A stretch of DNA of 64,000 nt from Mangrovivirga cuniculi. GTDB lineage: Bacteria; Bacteroidota; Bacteroidia; Cytophagales; Cyclobacteriaceae. The translations under genes were made by a program, and so were the position numbers. Position 1 is the stretch's first letter. The number at the start of each line of letters is the position of its first letter. Location of the stretch: assembly GCF_005166025.1 (NCBI RefSeq), contig NZ_CP028923.1:4032001-4096000 (forward strand), in the 5' to 3' direction. The notes under the pieces were generated by a model. It was not told the origin of the DNA, did no database searches, and was given only the letters and a program-made list of their open reading frames with translations. This document shows positions 46,625 to 56,683 of the stretch, in pieces.

Positions 46625-47830
46625 TTAAAAAATTCCTAAAAATTTACCTTCTCTTTTCTCTTTTCTTCTTTCTTTCAGATATTTCCTTGCTGCCTTATTA
46701 GCCGGATGTTTGCGATCAGAATGATCCCTGATCGCCTCTACATATTCTTCGGCAACTTCATGATCTTCTTCTTCATCCGCAATTCTTAGCAGGTTCAATA
46801 AACTATATAAATGGTATCCTGACTCTTCCATTTCACCAACTTCACCAAAATCAATAGCCCTGCGATAATAATACTTAGCCTTTTCATTTTCTCTTTTGGC
46901 TTTATAATGTTCCCCAAGGAAAAATGCGGCATACTTTCCGGCCCATGGCCCATAACCAAACTCATTGGCATCTATTCGCGTCATAATGGTGTCACACACC
47001 GGAACCATTTGCGACCACCTTCCGGAATTATAAAGCAATCTTGCATAATACATCATAAAGACAGAATTCTTCGGATAGGTATCCATCAAAAGCTTTGCTA
47101 CAAGAAGGGCTTCGCTTTTGTTTTTCTTTTCTGAATTTAAAATCTTTACCAGGAAATGCTGTGCTTCTGTCCTGGTATAAAATGCATTGTTTGCTACTTC
47201 TCTCAGTTGTTTAATACCCAGATCTTTATCGCCCTTCTTAAAAAATATCAAAATGGGTTTAAGAGCAGGGTAATTATCGGGAATCCAGACTGAATAATAG
47301 TTATAAAGTGCATGACCGAAAAGAAATTCAGGACTCAGATTTGTGTATTCTTCAGAATCCTCCAAATATTTCAAGGCTTTTTTTCCTGCTGATGCAGCTT
47401 TCAACCATTCCTCCCTTTCACTTAAAAGTCGTCCTTTAAATCCATATGCTGCGGCTAAAAAGAATGAGGCTTCAATTTTGTTTGGTGGCTTTTTATATAA
47501 AAATTCAGCCAGGTATATCGCCGAATCCATATAAGCATGAAAGCGATCATCACGGCTTTTATCCTGCATATTTGGCAAGATTTTCCACCACTCTGACAAC
47601 CCTCTCAAAAAGTAACCCAACGGATGCCATGGATATTCCTGCTGTAACCAACCAAATTGCAGATCAGCCTTTTCAAATCTGAAATTATAAAGATTATTTA
47701 CAGCATCAGTCGATTCGATCTGAACTTTAGGGTTTTCCAGTAAAATAAAAATTGAATCCTGCGTCTGCGCTTTACTGTTAAAAAATAAAGTAAAACTTAT
47801 TAAAATTGAATAAATTATTTTTCTATCCAT
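46625..47830 (-). CDS. Secreted TPR-like protein
   Basis: The ATG at 47830 gives 401 residues and opens with a signal peptide (MDRKIIYSILISFTLFFNSKAQ); the TTG at 47848 is less likely. The mature part is helical, with several TPR-like repeats from about residue 120 to 385, e.g. AKYYYRRAIDFGEVGE, and a basic C-terminus. No catalytic motif is visible. It is probably a periplasmic scaffold. It lies between the NeuD/PglD-type and DegT-type genes, 8 bp from the former, so it may belong to polysaccharide assembly or export. The same protein type also occurs outside such loci. Confidence 0.75.
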   Translation of the reverse strand: MDRKIIYSILISFTLFFNSKAQTQDSIFILLENPKVQIESTDAVNNLYNFRFEKADLQFGWLQQEYPWHPLGYFLRGLSEWWKILPNMQDKSRDDRFHAYMDSAIYLAEFLYKKPPNKIEASFFLAAAYGFKGRLLSEREEWLKAASAGKKALKYLEDSEEYTNLSPEFLFGHALYNYYSVWIPDNYPALKPILIFFKKGDKDLGIKQLREVANNAFYTRTEAQHFLVKILNSEKKNKSEALLVAKLLMDTYPKNSVFMMYYARLLYNSGRWSQMVPVCDTIMTRIDANEFGYGPWAGKYAAFFLGEHYKAKRENEKAKYYYRRAIDFGEVGEMEESGYHLYSLLNLLRIADEEEDHEVAEEYVEAIRDHSDRKHPANKAARKYLKERRKEKREGKFLGIF

Positions 47831-47903
47831 CCTTGTTATAACGTTCAAAAGTCAATTTATTTTCTGCTTTTAAAATACCTTAACAGAAAACAATATAGGT
47901 ATC

Positions 47904-49037
47904 CTACTCACAAAATGTATTAATTGTTTCAACCACATATTCAACTTCTTCATTTCTGAGTTCTGAATGGATTGGAATTGAAACTATATTATTCACCAGC
48001 CAATTACTATTTCTCAAGTCATTTTCTTTTTTAACATATCTTCTGAAAGCAGGCTGATTATTGAGTGTTACCGGGTAATGGATTTGCGTTTGAATACCCT
48101 TACTTTTTAAATATTCCCGGAATTCATCTCTTTTCTCTGTTTTAAATGTCAATACGAACTGATGAAAAGTATGATAGGCTTTTGGATGTACAAACGGAAG
48201 ACTGAAATATCCATTAGGCTTCAATTTATCAAAATACATCTTTGCATTTAACCTTCGTTTTTCTATTAAGTCTTCCAGATGCCTTAGCTTAACATTTAAA
48301 ATAGCAGCATGCAGATTATCCAGTCTGGAATTGACACCAGTTAAGACATGAAAATCTTTTTCAATTTGACCATGATCACCAATCATTCTGATCTGCCTGG
48401 CTAATTTTTCATCGTTAGTCATGCAGGCACCGGCATCACCGATGGCTCCAAGGTTTTTAGTCGGATAAAATGAAAAAGCAGAAACGTCTCCATAACCCCC
48501 GGCAGGAATTGTTTTTCCGGTTTCAGGGTCTTCCCAACGACTACCTATCGCCTGGGCTGAATCCTCAAGTATCCACAATTCGTGCTTTTCCTTTAGTTCG
48601 GCAAAATCATTCATTGGAATAACCTGTCCATACAGATGAACTGCAATTATTCCAACAGTCTTTTTATTTAATAAAGGGAGAATTGTATCGCTTGTCAGTG
48701 TAAATGTCTTAGGATCCACATCAGAGAACACAGGTCTGCCACCGCATAACAATACCGCCTCAACGGCAGAGGCATGACCATTGGCCGGAATTATCACCTG
48801 GTCTCCACGCCTTACTTTTAATGCTTTTAAAGCGATAATTAGTGCCCCGGTTCCTGAGCCACTACCAATACAATATTCTATACCCTGGAATTTCGAGGCA
48901 TTTTCTTCAAACTCTTTAACAAAAGAACCCTGGATGAACATGGATTCATCCATGACATCATCCAGGGTTTTATGGATATCATTCCTTAATGAGGCATGTT
49001 GCCTTTTCAGGTCGACCATATCGACCTTCAAACTCAT
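47904..49037 (-). CDS. DegT/DnrJ/EryC1/StrS-family sugar aminotransferase
   Basis: This 377-residue PLP enzyme transfers an amino group onto a keto sugar nucleotide. The family blocks are [41 protein letters not shown], and the PLP lysine in [17 protein letters not shown] near residue 190. [15 protein letters not shown] and IHYPVTL follow. The start ATG overlaps the prfB stop (ATGA), so the two are translationally coupled. With the NeuD/PglD-type acyltransferase and epimerase it forms an amino-sugar module. Confidence 0.93.
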   Translation of the reverse strand: MSLKVDMVDLKRQHASLRNDIHKTLDDVMDESMFIQGSFVKEFEENASKFQGIEYCIGSGSGTGALIIALKALKVRRGDQVIIPANGHASAVEAVLLCGGRPVFSDVDPKTFTLTSDTILPLLNKKTVGIIAVHLYGQVIPMNDFAELKEKHELWILEDSAQAIGSRWEDPETGKTIPAGGYGDVSAFSFYPTKNLGAIGDAGACMTNDEKLARQIRMIGDHGQIEKDFHVLTGVNSRLDNLHAAILNVKLRHLEDLIEKRRLNAKMYFDKLKPNGYFSLPFVHPKAYHTFHQFVLTFKTEKRDEFREYLKSKGIQTQIHYPVTLNNQPAFRRYVKKENDLRNSNWLVNNIVSIPIHSELRNEEVEYVVETINTFCE

Positions 49038-50146
49038 ACTTCTTCGGTGTTTTCGCCGTGCTTATCGTACTTTTTACCCATTAAGAATGCTTTTATATAG
49101 TCATTTATATCTCCGTCAAGCACATTTTGAACGTCAGTTCGTTCAACTCCGGTTCTGGCATCTTTTATTAACTTATAGGGATGCAGGACATAATTCCGGA
49201 TCTGGCTACCAAAATCAATCGCCATCTTTGAGCTTTCAACTTCTTCTCTGGCTTTATTTTGTTTTTCTATCTCTATCTGATAAAGCCTGGAACGAAGCAT
49301 ATTCATTGCCTTTTCCTTATTTTGCAACTGGCTTCTTTCCTGCTGACATTCGACAACAACTCCCGATGGAGCATGTCTTAAACGTACGGCTGTTTCTACC
49401 TTGTTTACATTCTGACCTCCTTTTCCACCAGCACGAAATGTTTCCCAAGTAATATCAGCAGGATTGATATCGATACTAATAGAATCATCTACCAGAGGAT
49501 AGACATATACTGATGCAAATGATGTATGTCTTCTTCCTCCACTATCAAATGGAGATATTCTGACAAGTCGGTGAACCCCAGTTTCAGCTTTCAGATATCC
49601 ATATGCGAATTCTCCGGTAAACTCCAACGTAGCAGACTTCAATCCTGCAGTATCTCCAGGCTGATAATTCACCTCTCTGACTTTAAATCCATTTTTTTCT
49701 CCCCACATCACGTACATTCTCATCAGAATGTCTGCCCAATCCTGACTTTCGGTTCCTCCGGCGCCCGGATTGATCTCCATCATGGCACTTAATTGATCCT
49801 CCTCATTTGAAAGCATTCTTTTAAACTCGAGCTCCTCAAGAGCATCTTCAAGTTTCTTATAGCTTTCATTTACTTCTTCTTCTGAGGCTTCATCCATAGT
49901 ATAAAATTCATGGAGTGTTTCTACATCTCCATACATGGTATCAATACTATCAAATGCCTTGGTCCATTGTCTGAGGGACCTCATTTTTTTCATTACTTTT
50001 TCTGCCTCATCCGGTTCATTCCAGAAATCAGGCTGGGCAGAAAGATCTTCCATCTCTTTGATTTCGTCTACTTTCTTATCGTAGTCAAAGATACCCCTCA
50101 AGGCCTCTACTCTGGCCTTTACACTCTTAAGCTGATCTGAAGTCAT
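49034..50146 (-). CDS. prfB: Peptide chain release factor 2, lacking the usual programmed frameshift
   Basis: RF2 ends translation at UGA and UAA. The 370-residue protein carries the GGQ loop ([18 protein letters not shown]), the domain blocks [13 protein letters not shown], and the codon-recognition SPF ([18 protein letters not shown]). Around codon 20 the coding strand reads AGGGGTATCTTTGACTAC, which is the canonical frameshift site AGGGGGTATCTTTGAC minus one G. So it is decoded in frame as LRGIFDYD instead of stopping at UGA and shifting to LRGYL/DYD. The CTTTGA and the SD-like run are otherwise intact. It is either a recent loss of autoregulation or a base-call error. The sugar aminotransferase gene overlaps its stop. 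Confidence 0.93.
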   Translation of the reverse strand: MTSDQLKSVKARVEALRGIFDYDKKVDEIKEMEDLSAQPDFWNEPDEAEKVMKKMRSLRQWTKAFDSIDTMYGDVETLHEFYTMDEASEEEVNESYKKLEDALEELEFKRMLSNEEDQLSAMMEINPGAGGTESQDWADILMRMYVMWGEKNGFKVREVNYQPGDTAGLKSATLEFTGEFAYGYLKAETGVHRLVRISPFDSGGRRHTSFASVYVYPLVDDSISIDINPADITWETFRAGGKGGQNVNKVETAVRLRHAPSGVVVECQQERSQLQNKEKAMNMLRSRLYQIEIEKQNKAREEVESSKMAIDFGSQIRNYVLHPYKLIKDARTGVERTDVQNVLDGDINDYIKAFLMGKKYDKHGENTEEV

Positions 50147-50224
50147 ATATATTAGTAAAAAATTATTCGATTAATTTATCTGATGCAAAGTTATGAACAT
50201 TTTGTTTAATCTTGAAGAAGGTAG

Positions 50225-50728
50225 CTAGTTAGATACATCCTTAAAACTATCAATATTTATCAGGCGCAACTCCCAACTTTTATCGAGTCGATATTTCTTC
50301 CTTCTAAGTAGTTTATAGATCAGGCCTGCACCAATCATTGTACCTCCTGCAATAAAAATACCACTGTTTGGCTCATAGTCAGCGTCCTGAACGACTTGAA
50401 TGTTTAAGAAATCTATCGTAATCAGAATTGCTCCACCGGCTATTAAGTAACCGGAAAACCTATCCATAAAATTTGTTTCAGTTTTATAAACGGTCTGTAC
50501 TTCTTCTGGTTTTAATGTCTCATAAGTTAATTGAAAAGTTGAATCTGTTACTCCAACCAATTGATCTTTATAAACTGTATCATCATTATATAATTTATAG
50601 ATAAAGGGATCTCCGACGTTTATAACTTTTCTCTTGGAGCCAGATTTATTACTTAACCTAATAAACTGCTGCCCATAGGTCATTGAAAAAGAAAAAATCA
50701 ATATGAGTGTTATCAACGTCGATCTCAT
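50225..50728 (-). CDS. Unknown envelope protein with signal peptide
   Basis: The 167-residue protein has a signal peptide (ends near TYGQQ), a beta-rich part with DTVYKDQLVGVTDSTFQL, and two hydrophobic segments at about residues 95-110 and 127-142. The C-terminus is basic (LLRRKKYRLDKSW). This arrangement recurs in small Bacteroidota envelope proteins of unknown function. It is a single gene, 78 bp upstream of prfB on the same strand and after the ilvE terminator. Confidence 0.65.
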   Translation of the reverse strand: MRSTLITLILIFSFSMTYGQQFIRLSNKSGSKRKVINVGDPFIYKLYNDDTVYKDQLVGVTDSTFQLTYETLKPEEVQTVYKTETNFMDRFSGYLIAGGAILITIDFLNIQVVQDADYEPNSGIFIAGGTMIGAGLIYKLLRRKKYRLDKSWELRLINIDSFKDVSN

Positions 50729-50821
50729 AAAAGAGTATTTACTTGGTGATGAATCAATTTATTAAGAAATAGCCACAGATTTCTCGTTTGCTATATAAAA
50801 GGTAATTAACTTATTATTCAT

Positions 50822-50849
50822 AAAAAAATCACGACCTCTGGCCGTGATT
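50822..50849 (-). terminator. Terminator of ilvE
   Basis: On the minus strand AATCACGGCC pairs with GGTCGTGATT (one G-U) around a 3-base loop, followed by a T-run. It lies about 25 bp past the stop. Confidence 0.8.
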
Positions 50850-50872
50850 TTAATTAAAAAACTTTAAAATTC

Positions 50873-51937
50873 TTATAATTTATAGTTCCAGCCAAATTTA
50901 TCTTCTGCCTGGCCGTATTTTATCATATCAAGTTCTTTCAGAAACTTGTTTGACCATTCTCTTTCCTTGATCGGAGGCAATTCATAGTCTGCTCCTTCGT
51001 ACCCGATCTTTTTTATATGAGCGATGGTTGCTGCAGTTCCTGTACCAAAAGCCTCCTGAATTCTACCTTCCTGGGCTGCTTTTACTACTTCATCAACTGA
51101 TATTTTTCTTTCTTCAACTTTATATCCCCAATCTCTCGCTAATTTCAAAACACTATCTCTGGTAATACCCGGCAAAACAGAATCACCAGTATGAGGAGTA
51201 ATTAATGTATCATCGATTCTGAACATGATATTCATTGTCCCAGATTCTTCGATATATTTATGGTCCTGACCATCCGTCCAGATCAATTGCTGATATCCTT
51301 CCTGTGCAGCTAATTTCGCAGGATACAATGATGCCGCATAATTACCGGCTGTTTTAGCATATCCTACTCCACCTTTCGCTGCCCTTGTATAATGTGTTTC
51401 TATTTTTACACTAACCGGTTCAGCATAATACGATCCTACCGGACAGGTAATTATCATGAATTTATAGTTATCAGATGGTCGTATTCCGATAAAATCATCC
51501 GTTCCAAATACAAAAGGACGAATATATAATGACTTACCTACCTCTTCAGGAATCCAATCATTATCAATTTCAAGCAATGCTTTCATTCCCTGTTCGTACA
51601 ATTCTTTTGGTACTTCAGGAATACACATTCTTTCAGCGGATTTATTTAATCTCTCGAAATTAGCGAAAGGCCTGAAGACAAGAGTTTCTCCTGATTCGGA
51701 CTTATATGCTTTTAATCCTTCAAAAATAGACTGTGCGTAGTGAAGAGTTGTCGTGGCCGGATCAAGTTCCAACGGACCATAGGGTAAGATTTCAAAGTTT
51801 TGCCACTTTCCATCTATGTAATCGGCCATAAACATGTGGTCGGTATAAATACGACCAAATGGGATATTATCAAAATCAACTCCCGGGAGTTTGGATTCTT
51901 TTATCCTCGTTACTTTAATATCAATAGTTTCGGTCAT
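50873..51937 (-). CDS. ilvE: Branched-chain-amino-acid aminotransferase
   Basis: This class IV PLP enzyme does the last step of Leu, Ile and Val synthesis and the first of their breakdown. At 354 residues it is of the long eukaryotic-like type. Features are GPLELDPATTTLHYAQSIFEGLKAYK, RPFANFERLNKSAERM, the GGVGYAKTAGNYAAS block around the PLP lysine, the EESGTMNIMF motif, and GTGTAATI near the C-terminus. It is a single-gene unit with its own promoter and terminator. Confidence 0.93.
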   Translation of the reverse strand: MTETIDIKVTRIKESKLPGVDFDNIPFGRIYTDHMFMADYIDGKWQNFEILPYGPLELDPATTTLHYAQSIFEGLKAYKSESGETLVFRPFANFERLNKSAERMCIPEVPKELYEQGMKALLEIDNDWIPEEVGKSLYIRPFVFGTDDFIGIRPSDNYKFMIITCPVGSYYAEPVSVKIETHYTRAAKGGVGYAKTAGNYAASLYPAKLAAQEGYQQLIWTDGQDHKYIEESGTMNIMFRIDDTLITPHTGDSVLPGITRDSVLKLARDWGYKVEERKISVDEVVKAAQEGRIQEAFGTGTAATIAHIKKIGYEGADYELPPIKEREWSNKFLKELDMIKYGQAEDKFGWNYKL

Positions 51938-51989
51938 GACGGGTTATTTCGGGTTTTCTGAAGATTGTGCTCCAGGATTAAAATATCTG

Positions 51990-52021
51990 CAAAAATATCA
52001 ATTTTAAATCTTGTAACCCAA
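51990..52021 (-). promoter_or_regulatory. Promoter of ilvE
   Basis: On the minus strand TTG (52021-52019) and TATTTTTG (51997-51990) are 21 bases apart. Both match the Bacteroidota -33/-7 consensus, leaving a leader of about 45 bases. Confidence 0.5.
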
Positions 52022-52140
52022 TGATTACTTATAATAAAAAGAAGACATCTTTTATTCTGTCAAAATTAAATATTGACGGATTCAACATTTTATCTAATCA
52101 ACAAAATAAAATTTCAAATCATTATACCAGCAACCTTGAT

Positions 52141-52689
52141 TTACTTCTCCGGGATCCAGGGTGTTTCGGTAGCATTTAATTCTTTGGAATTCATTCTTGA
52201 AAGGACGAATAAGTAATCAGAAAGTCTGTTAAGGTAATGTATCACCTTTTTATCAAGAGCCTGGTGTTCATTAAGTAACACTACTGCTCTTTCTGCCCTG
52301 CGACAAACTGTCCTCGCTATGTGAACATAACTTACCGATTGGTTTCCTCCGGGAAGAACAAAGTTTTTCAATGGAGGCAGGTTTTCATCCATTGAGTCCA
52401 TTTCAGCTTCAAGGTCTTTTATATCTTTTTCTTTTATTTCAGGAATAGCAACCTTTGATTTTTCAGGGTCTGATGCAAGGTATGATCCTAAAGTAAAAAG
52501 CCTGTCTTGAATTCTAACTAGGAAATCATTGCGATTTTCATTTACTTTTTGATCTCTAACCATTCCTATCCAGGAGAGCAGTTCATCGACTGTTCCATAG
52601 GCTTCAATTCTGATATGAGATTTGGGTAATCGTGTTCCACCAAGTATGCCTGTGGTACCGTCGTCACCGGTTTTTGTATAAACTTTCAT
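52141..52689 (-). CDS. PduO-type cob(I)alamin adenosyltransferase
   Basis: The enzyme transfers adenosyl from ATP to cob(I)alamin to make coenzyme B12. The 182-residue length fits the PduO family. The N-terminal ATP-binding motif is TKTGDDGTTGILGG, followed by EAYGTVDELLSWIG and the R-x3-ER block RTVCRRAERAVV. The late LNRLSDYLFVLSR helix is present. It directly abuts the ABC ATPase gene upstream, so both are in one transcript. B12-dependent enzymes are not in this window. Confidence 0.93.
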   Translation of the reverse strand: MKVYTKTGDDGTTGILGGTRLPKSHIRIEAYGTVDELLSWIGMVRDQKVNENRNDFLVRIQDRLFTLGSYLASDPEKSKVAIPEIKEKDIKDLEAEMDSMDENLPPLKNFVLPGGNQSVSYVHIARTVCRRAERAVVLLNEHQALDKKVIHYLNRLSDYLFVLSRMNSKELNATETPWIPEK

Positions 52690-53403
52690 TTAAGCTTCAA
52701 TTTTACCTGTACGAATATCGGTATTTACTTCGTCAGATTCAATCAATCCATCGCGAAGCCTAACAATTCTGTGAGCATAATGTGCTATATCATCTTCATG
52801 GGTAACCATAATTATGGTGTTTCCCTGGTCATGAAGTTTCTGGAAAAGATCCATAATCTCATAAGATGTCTTTGTATCCAGGTTACCGGTTGGTTCATCT
52901 GCAAGAATAATACTCGGGTCATTAACCAAAGCCCTGGCTACAGCTACACGCTGCCTTTGTCCTCCTGACAATTCATTTGGTTTATGATCAGCTCTATCTC
53001 CTAACCCGACACTTTTAAGCACTCCCATAGCTTTTTCCAGCCTGTCAGATTTTCTCATTCCAGCATAGATCAGTGGCAGGGCTACATTTTCCAGAGCCGT
53101 TGCTCTCGGCAATAAGTTGAAAGTCTGAAAAACGAATCCTATTTCCTTGTTCCTGATCAAAGCCAATTCATTATCTGATAAACTGGATACATCATGATTA
53201 TTAAGAACATATGATCCCGCTGTTGGCGTATCCAGACATCCTACGATATTCATCAATGTGGATTTACCGGAACCAGACGGCCCCATAAAGGCTACATATT
53301 CTCCTTTATCTATAGAAATGGTGATACTTTTAAGGGCCTCAACTGTCTGAGTACCCATTTTATATATCTTGGAAATGTTACTAGTCTCAATGACCTTGCT
53401 CAT
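52690..53403 (-). CDS. ABC transporter ATP-binding protein, MacB/LolD type
   Basis: The 237-residue ATPase has Walker [10 protein letters not shown] near residue 41, the Q-loop [18 protein letters not shown], the signature [15 protein letters not shown], Walker [12 protein letters not shown], and the switch His in MVTHEDD. The TGNLD and NLLPR blocks place it with MacB/LolD exporters of lipoproteins, macrolides or peptides. No permease gene is adjacent, so its partner lies elsewhere. It heads a short unit with the PduO gene. Confidence 0.92.
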   Translation of the reverse strand: MSKVIETSNISKIYKMGTQTVEALKSITISIDKGEYVAFMGPSGSGKSTLMNIVGCLDTPTAGSYVLNNHDVSSLSDNELALIRNKEIGFVFQTFNLLPRATALENVALPLIYAGMRKSDRLEKAMGVLKSVGLGDRADHKPNELSGGQRQRVAVARALVNDPSIILADEPTGNLDTKTSYEIMDLFQKLHDQGNTIIMVTHEDDIAHYAHRIVRLRDGLIESDEVNTDIRTGKIEA

Positions 53404-53495
53404 GATCTTATATTATTTAGCAATATAAATTAACCAACAACACAGCATTTTCTGTATCAATAATTTATAAGCGGAAGGAAATAATGACAATCGGA

Positions 53496-56396
53496 TTATT
53501 CCCAGTCTGTTGATGGTTGTTGAAGCAGGTCTTCAATCATTAATTCTAAATTTCTAACTGAATCTGCAGGGATAGAACTTCTTATATCGCTAAATGTTTT
53601 CCTGGCATAATCTTCAAGACCTGCATTTGCACTACTAATTACGTAAGCGATCTGCAGAGCTTCATTCTGTGGCTGAATATTAAATGCATTGGCTAAAACA
53701 TTATTTGCTTTTAAAATCTCATCACGAGAAGCTAATTCTTCTGCTATAATTAAGATCAAAGGAGTTTCATATAATAAATCCAAAGCCCTGGCTTCGAGAT
53801 CATCAGAAGAAAGATCTTTGTAATTGTCGAAAAACTGACTATAAATCTTTTCTCTTACTGATTCAGATTGTTCTACCGGACCATTGATTCCAAGAATCAT
53901 CCCAGTGACCGGTTCTACCTGGGCCTCAATGCCATTTACTAACTTTTTAGCCCGATCGATCCGACCCTTTGAGGCTTCAAATTTACCCAGCTCAATTCTT
54001 ATTTCTGAAGGGATCGTATCAACACCAATTAGCTTACTCACCTTAATATATGGGTTTTCATTTAACAGTTCTTTCAAGACAACTGTTTGATCCTGAATGC
54101 CAGAAATATCCATATTTATTAAAAAAGATTCATGCTCCTTAAGATAATCAGGTGGGACAGATCCTGAATTTATTGCATCGTTATAAATATCTCTGGCTCT
54201 TGATAATTCTCCGCTTTCAAGTAAGGCAACAATACCAACCCAGGCACTACCTTCAAATCCACTTTCCTCAGCTCTAAAGAAATAATCCGCAGCAAGGTCC
54301 GGATGATACATATCTGCCATTAGCATCCCTTGTAAAAACCTGTAATAGCTTCCGGTAGAACTACCGGCGAGTCCGGCGAGCTCATAAATTGATGCTGTAA
54401 AATCCCCCTTCACATAATTCCTGAAAATACTAAGCTGTTCAACATTACCTAAAAATTCTGCATTTTGAATTTGGTATCGGTAACGCTCCAATTCCTCAAT
54501 CGAATCTTTCAGATTCATTATCTGATTCACTACACCGTTATTCAACAGAATGAAAGAAGGCTTATCTAAAACAGAGTCTGACCGGGTAAAATTAAAATTG
54601 GACAATTCTTCTTTCTGATAATTTTTCAAAGCGATCAGGTTTCCCCTATATAGATCTGATTGATCTTCAACCGATATAGCATTATTAAGAGAGTCAGTAT
54701 CTTCACCTACACTCAACAGACTTTCTACTGCCATTATATTGGCTATTGCTTTTTCTTCAAACCCTAACTCATACGCCTTCTCAAAACTCCAGACTGCAGA
54801 ATCATATATTTTAACATTGGAATAAGCTGCTCCTCTTGCTATCCAATATTGTGGGTCGTCACTATAATATTGTTCCACTTCATTGATATTGAATAATGCT
54901 TCAAATTCTCTTCCTTCCTCTCTGAGTAATCGTATAGAATTTAGCTGAGCTCTGAGGTCAGGAGATAGTTTAACAGCCTCTGCATAAAACACCTGTTCTC
55001 TAACCTTTTCACCTCTCAATCTCATTAAAGATGCGAGAGCCATATTAGCATGAATATTTCTATTGGCAATGAAACGGGATCTTCTAAAATAGACTTCTGC
55101 CTGCTGCCGCTGATCCAGAAAATAATAATAATCTCCGATCAGACTCTGGTGTGAAGCTTTTCCATATTTGGTTACAAGTTGACCAGTAATAAAATACAAA
55201 CCGAGTCCAATAACAGTTCCAAGTACAAATACACTTACATAAGGAATGATTTTAGGGCGATACAAATTATCACCTATTCTTATTCCCTGTTTTAGAAACT
55301 GGTTAAAGTTGATTATTACATATATGAAAAAACTAAATAGAAGACCGAGATGTAAAAAGATAATCAAATCATTGATCGAGTATAAAAGCGTATCAACTGA
55401 CGTTGCTGCCTGGAAACCGATCAATCCTAAACTCACCAAACCGAGACCCAGATATAAGAATTTACCATCGACATTCCAGTCTATAATAAATTCACCTTCT
55501 TTAAGCTTTAACTTCCATGAGATCCACCCTCCAAGGTAAGCACCGATAAATAAAATAATTGCCGGTGCGAGTACCAAGTCAATATTCTGATCTTCATGAA
55601 AACCAAGATATAACAATATCAGGTTACCGGATAATAAAAGGAAGGCAAAAATGAACTGTAAATAAGTTGGATTTGAACGAGTATTTCCTCCGATATAATA
55701 TGCAACTATTGTCAATAAATCATGTGCAGTGAACAAAACTGTTACTCCAAAGATAATCAGGCTACCATGAATCAAATTAGCTGAAAGAAGCATCAACGGC
55801 CTGTCCAACTCACTAAAATTGATCACTATTAAAGCAAAAAACAGAATAGTAAGCAGATTGATCATCCATCTTCTACCAAACTTGGTTTGTTTCGATCTGA
55901 ATTTAAAAAATAGAGTAGGTCCTAAAAGCAAAATAATAGTCAATACCACCGGTATTTTATCCAGTCTGCCAAAAAGCAGAAGTGACCCAACATCAGACCA
56001 GATAAGAATGAGCATAACCAGAGTTATACCGATATAAAAATAATATTTATGCAGAGCAGGTAAAGCACTTAAAATTACTGACAGACCAAGGAAGAAAATA
56101 ATTAAATGATAAAAGAACGGATCTTCCTGTATTGTCATCAATCCGGAACCATAGGAAATAATACCTACAAAATTTTCTGCTAGAATATTAAATTGACTGG
56201 TTACAAGGGAAAATGAAAAAAGTGGTTGTGTGACTTTTTGTAAGCTATATAATTCATTCCAGGGAAAAATATCCTCACCATTATTTATATAGGCGACAAT
56301 GCACCAGGCTCCGGCACCTATAAATGCCAGAAATAAAACATATAGAAGAATTTTACCTGTGATGCTCTTTTTTTTAGCTAAAAAATTATTGTTCAT
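53496..56396 (-). CDS. Large polytopic membrane protein with TPR-rich C-terminal half
   Basis: The 966-residue protein has about twelve hydrophobic helices up to residue 415. A mostly helical TPR-like array (about 430-955) follows, with units such as GDYYYFLDQRQQAEVYFRRS and YWIARGAAYSNVKIYDSAVWSFEKAYELG. No catalytic motif is visible. The arrangement suggests a membrane scaffold, but function is unknown. Its ATG overlaps the gatC stop by one base (TAATG), placing it last in the operon with M24, MBL, plsC and gatC genes. Confidence 0.75.
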   Translation of the reverse strand: MNNNFLAKKKSITGKILLYVLFLAFIGAGAWCIVAYINNGEDIFPWNELYSLQKVTQPLFSFSLVTSQFNILAENFVGIISYGSGLMTIQEDPFFYHLIIFFLGLSVILSALPALHKYYFYIGITLVMLILIWSDVGSLLLFGRLDKIPVVLTIILLLGPTLFFKFRSKQTKFGRRWMINLLTILFFALIVINFSELDRPLMLLSANLIHGSLIIFGVTVLFTAHDLLTIVAYYIGGNTRSNPTYLQFIFAFLLLSGNLILLYLGFHEDQNIDLVLAPAIILFIGAYLGGWISWKLKLKEGEFIIDWNVDGKFLYLGLGLVSLGLIGFQAATSVDTLLYSINDLIIFLHLGLLFSFFIYVIINFNQFLKQGIRIGDNLYRPKIIPYVSVFVLGTVIGLGLYFITGQLVTKYGKASHQSLIGDYYYFLDQRQQAEVYFRRSRFIANRNIHANMALASLMRLRGEKVREQVFYAEAVKLSPDLRAQLNSIRLLREEGREFEALFNINEVEQYYSDDPQYWIARGAAYSNVKIYDSAVWSFEKAYELGFEEKAIANIMAVESLLSVGEDTDSLNNAISVEDQSDLYRGNLIALKNYQKEELSNFNFTRSDSVLDKPSFILLNNGVVNQIMNLKDSIEELERYRYQIQNAEFLGNVEQLSIFRNYVKGDFTASIYELAGLAGSSTGSYYRFLQGMLMADMYHPDLAADYFFRAEESGFEGSAWVGIVALLESGELSRARDIYNDAINSGSVPPDYLKEHESFLINMDISGIQDQTVVLKELLNENPYIKVSKLIGVDTIPSEIRIELGKFEASKGRIDRAKKLVNGIEAQVEPVTGMILGINGPVEQSESVREKIYSQFFDNYKDLSSDDLEARALDLLYETPLILIIAEELASRDEILKANNVLANAFNIQPQNEALQIAYVISSANAGLEDYARKTFSDIRSSIPADSVRNLELMIEDLLQQPSTDWE

Positions 56397-56683
56397 TATT
56401 CTACTACTTTTGGAACAATAAAAAAGTCATCGTCATGTTCTGGAGCATTTTTTAACGCTTCTTCATGAGTTATGGTTAATTTAGCTTCATCTTCCCTCCA
56501 CCGGTTAACTTCACCTGATATATTGATCAATGGCTCGACTCCTTCCGTATCTAATTCATTGAGTTTTTCTACCCAGTCAAGGATTTCTGATAATTCACTG
56601 ATCATACTCTCTTGCTGTGATTCATTTAACTCGAGCCTGGCAAGATGAGCAATTTTTCTTACGGTTTCTTTATTGATCTTCAT
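56396..56683 (-). CDS. gatC: Asp-tRNA(Asn)/Glu-tRNA(Gln) amidotransferase subunit C
   Basis: The 95-residue protein has the GatC pattern: VRKIAHLARLELNESQ, then LSEILDWVEKLNELDTEGVEPL, and a late acidic DFFIVPKVVE end. GatC stabilises the GatAB complex that makes Gln-tRNA or Asn-tRNA by transamidation. gatA and gatB are not nearby. The ATG overlaps the plsC stop by four bases and its stop overlaps the next start, so translation is coupled on both sides. Confidence 0.93.
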   Translation of the reverse strand: MKINKETVRKIAHLARLELNESQQESMISELSEILDWVEKLNELDTEGVEPLINISGEVNRWREDEAKLTITHEEALKNAPEHDDDFFIVPKVVE

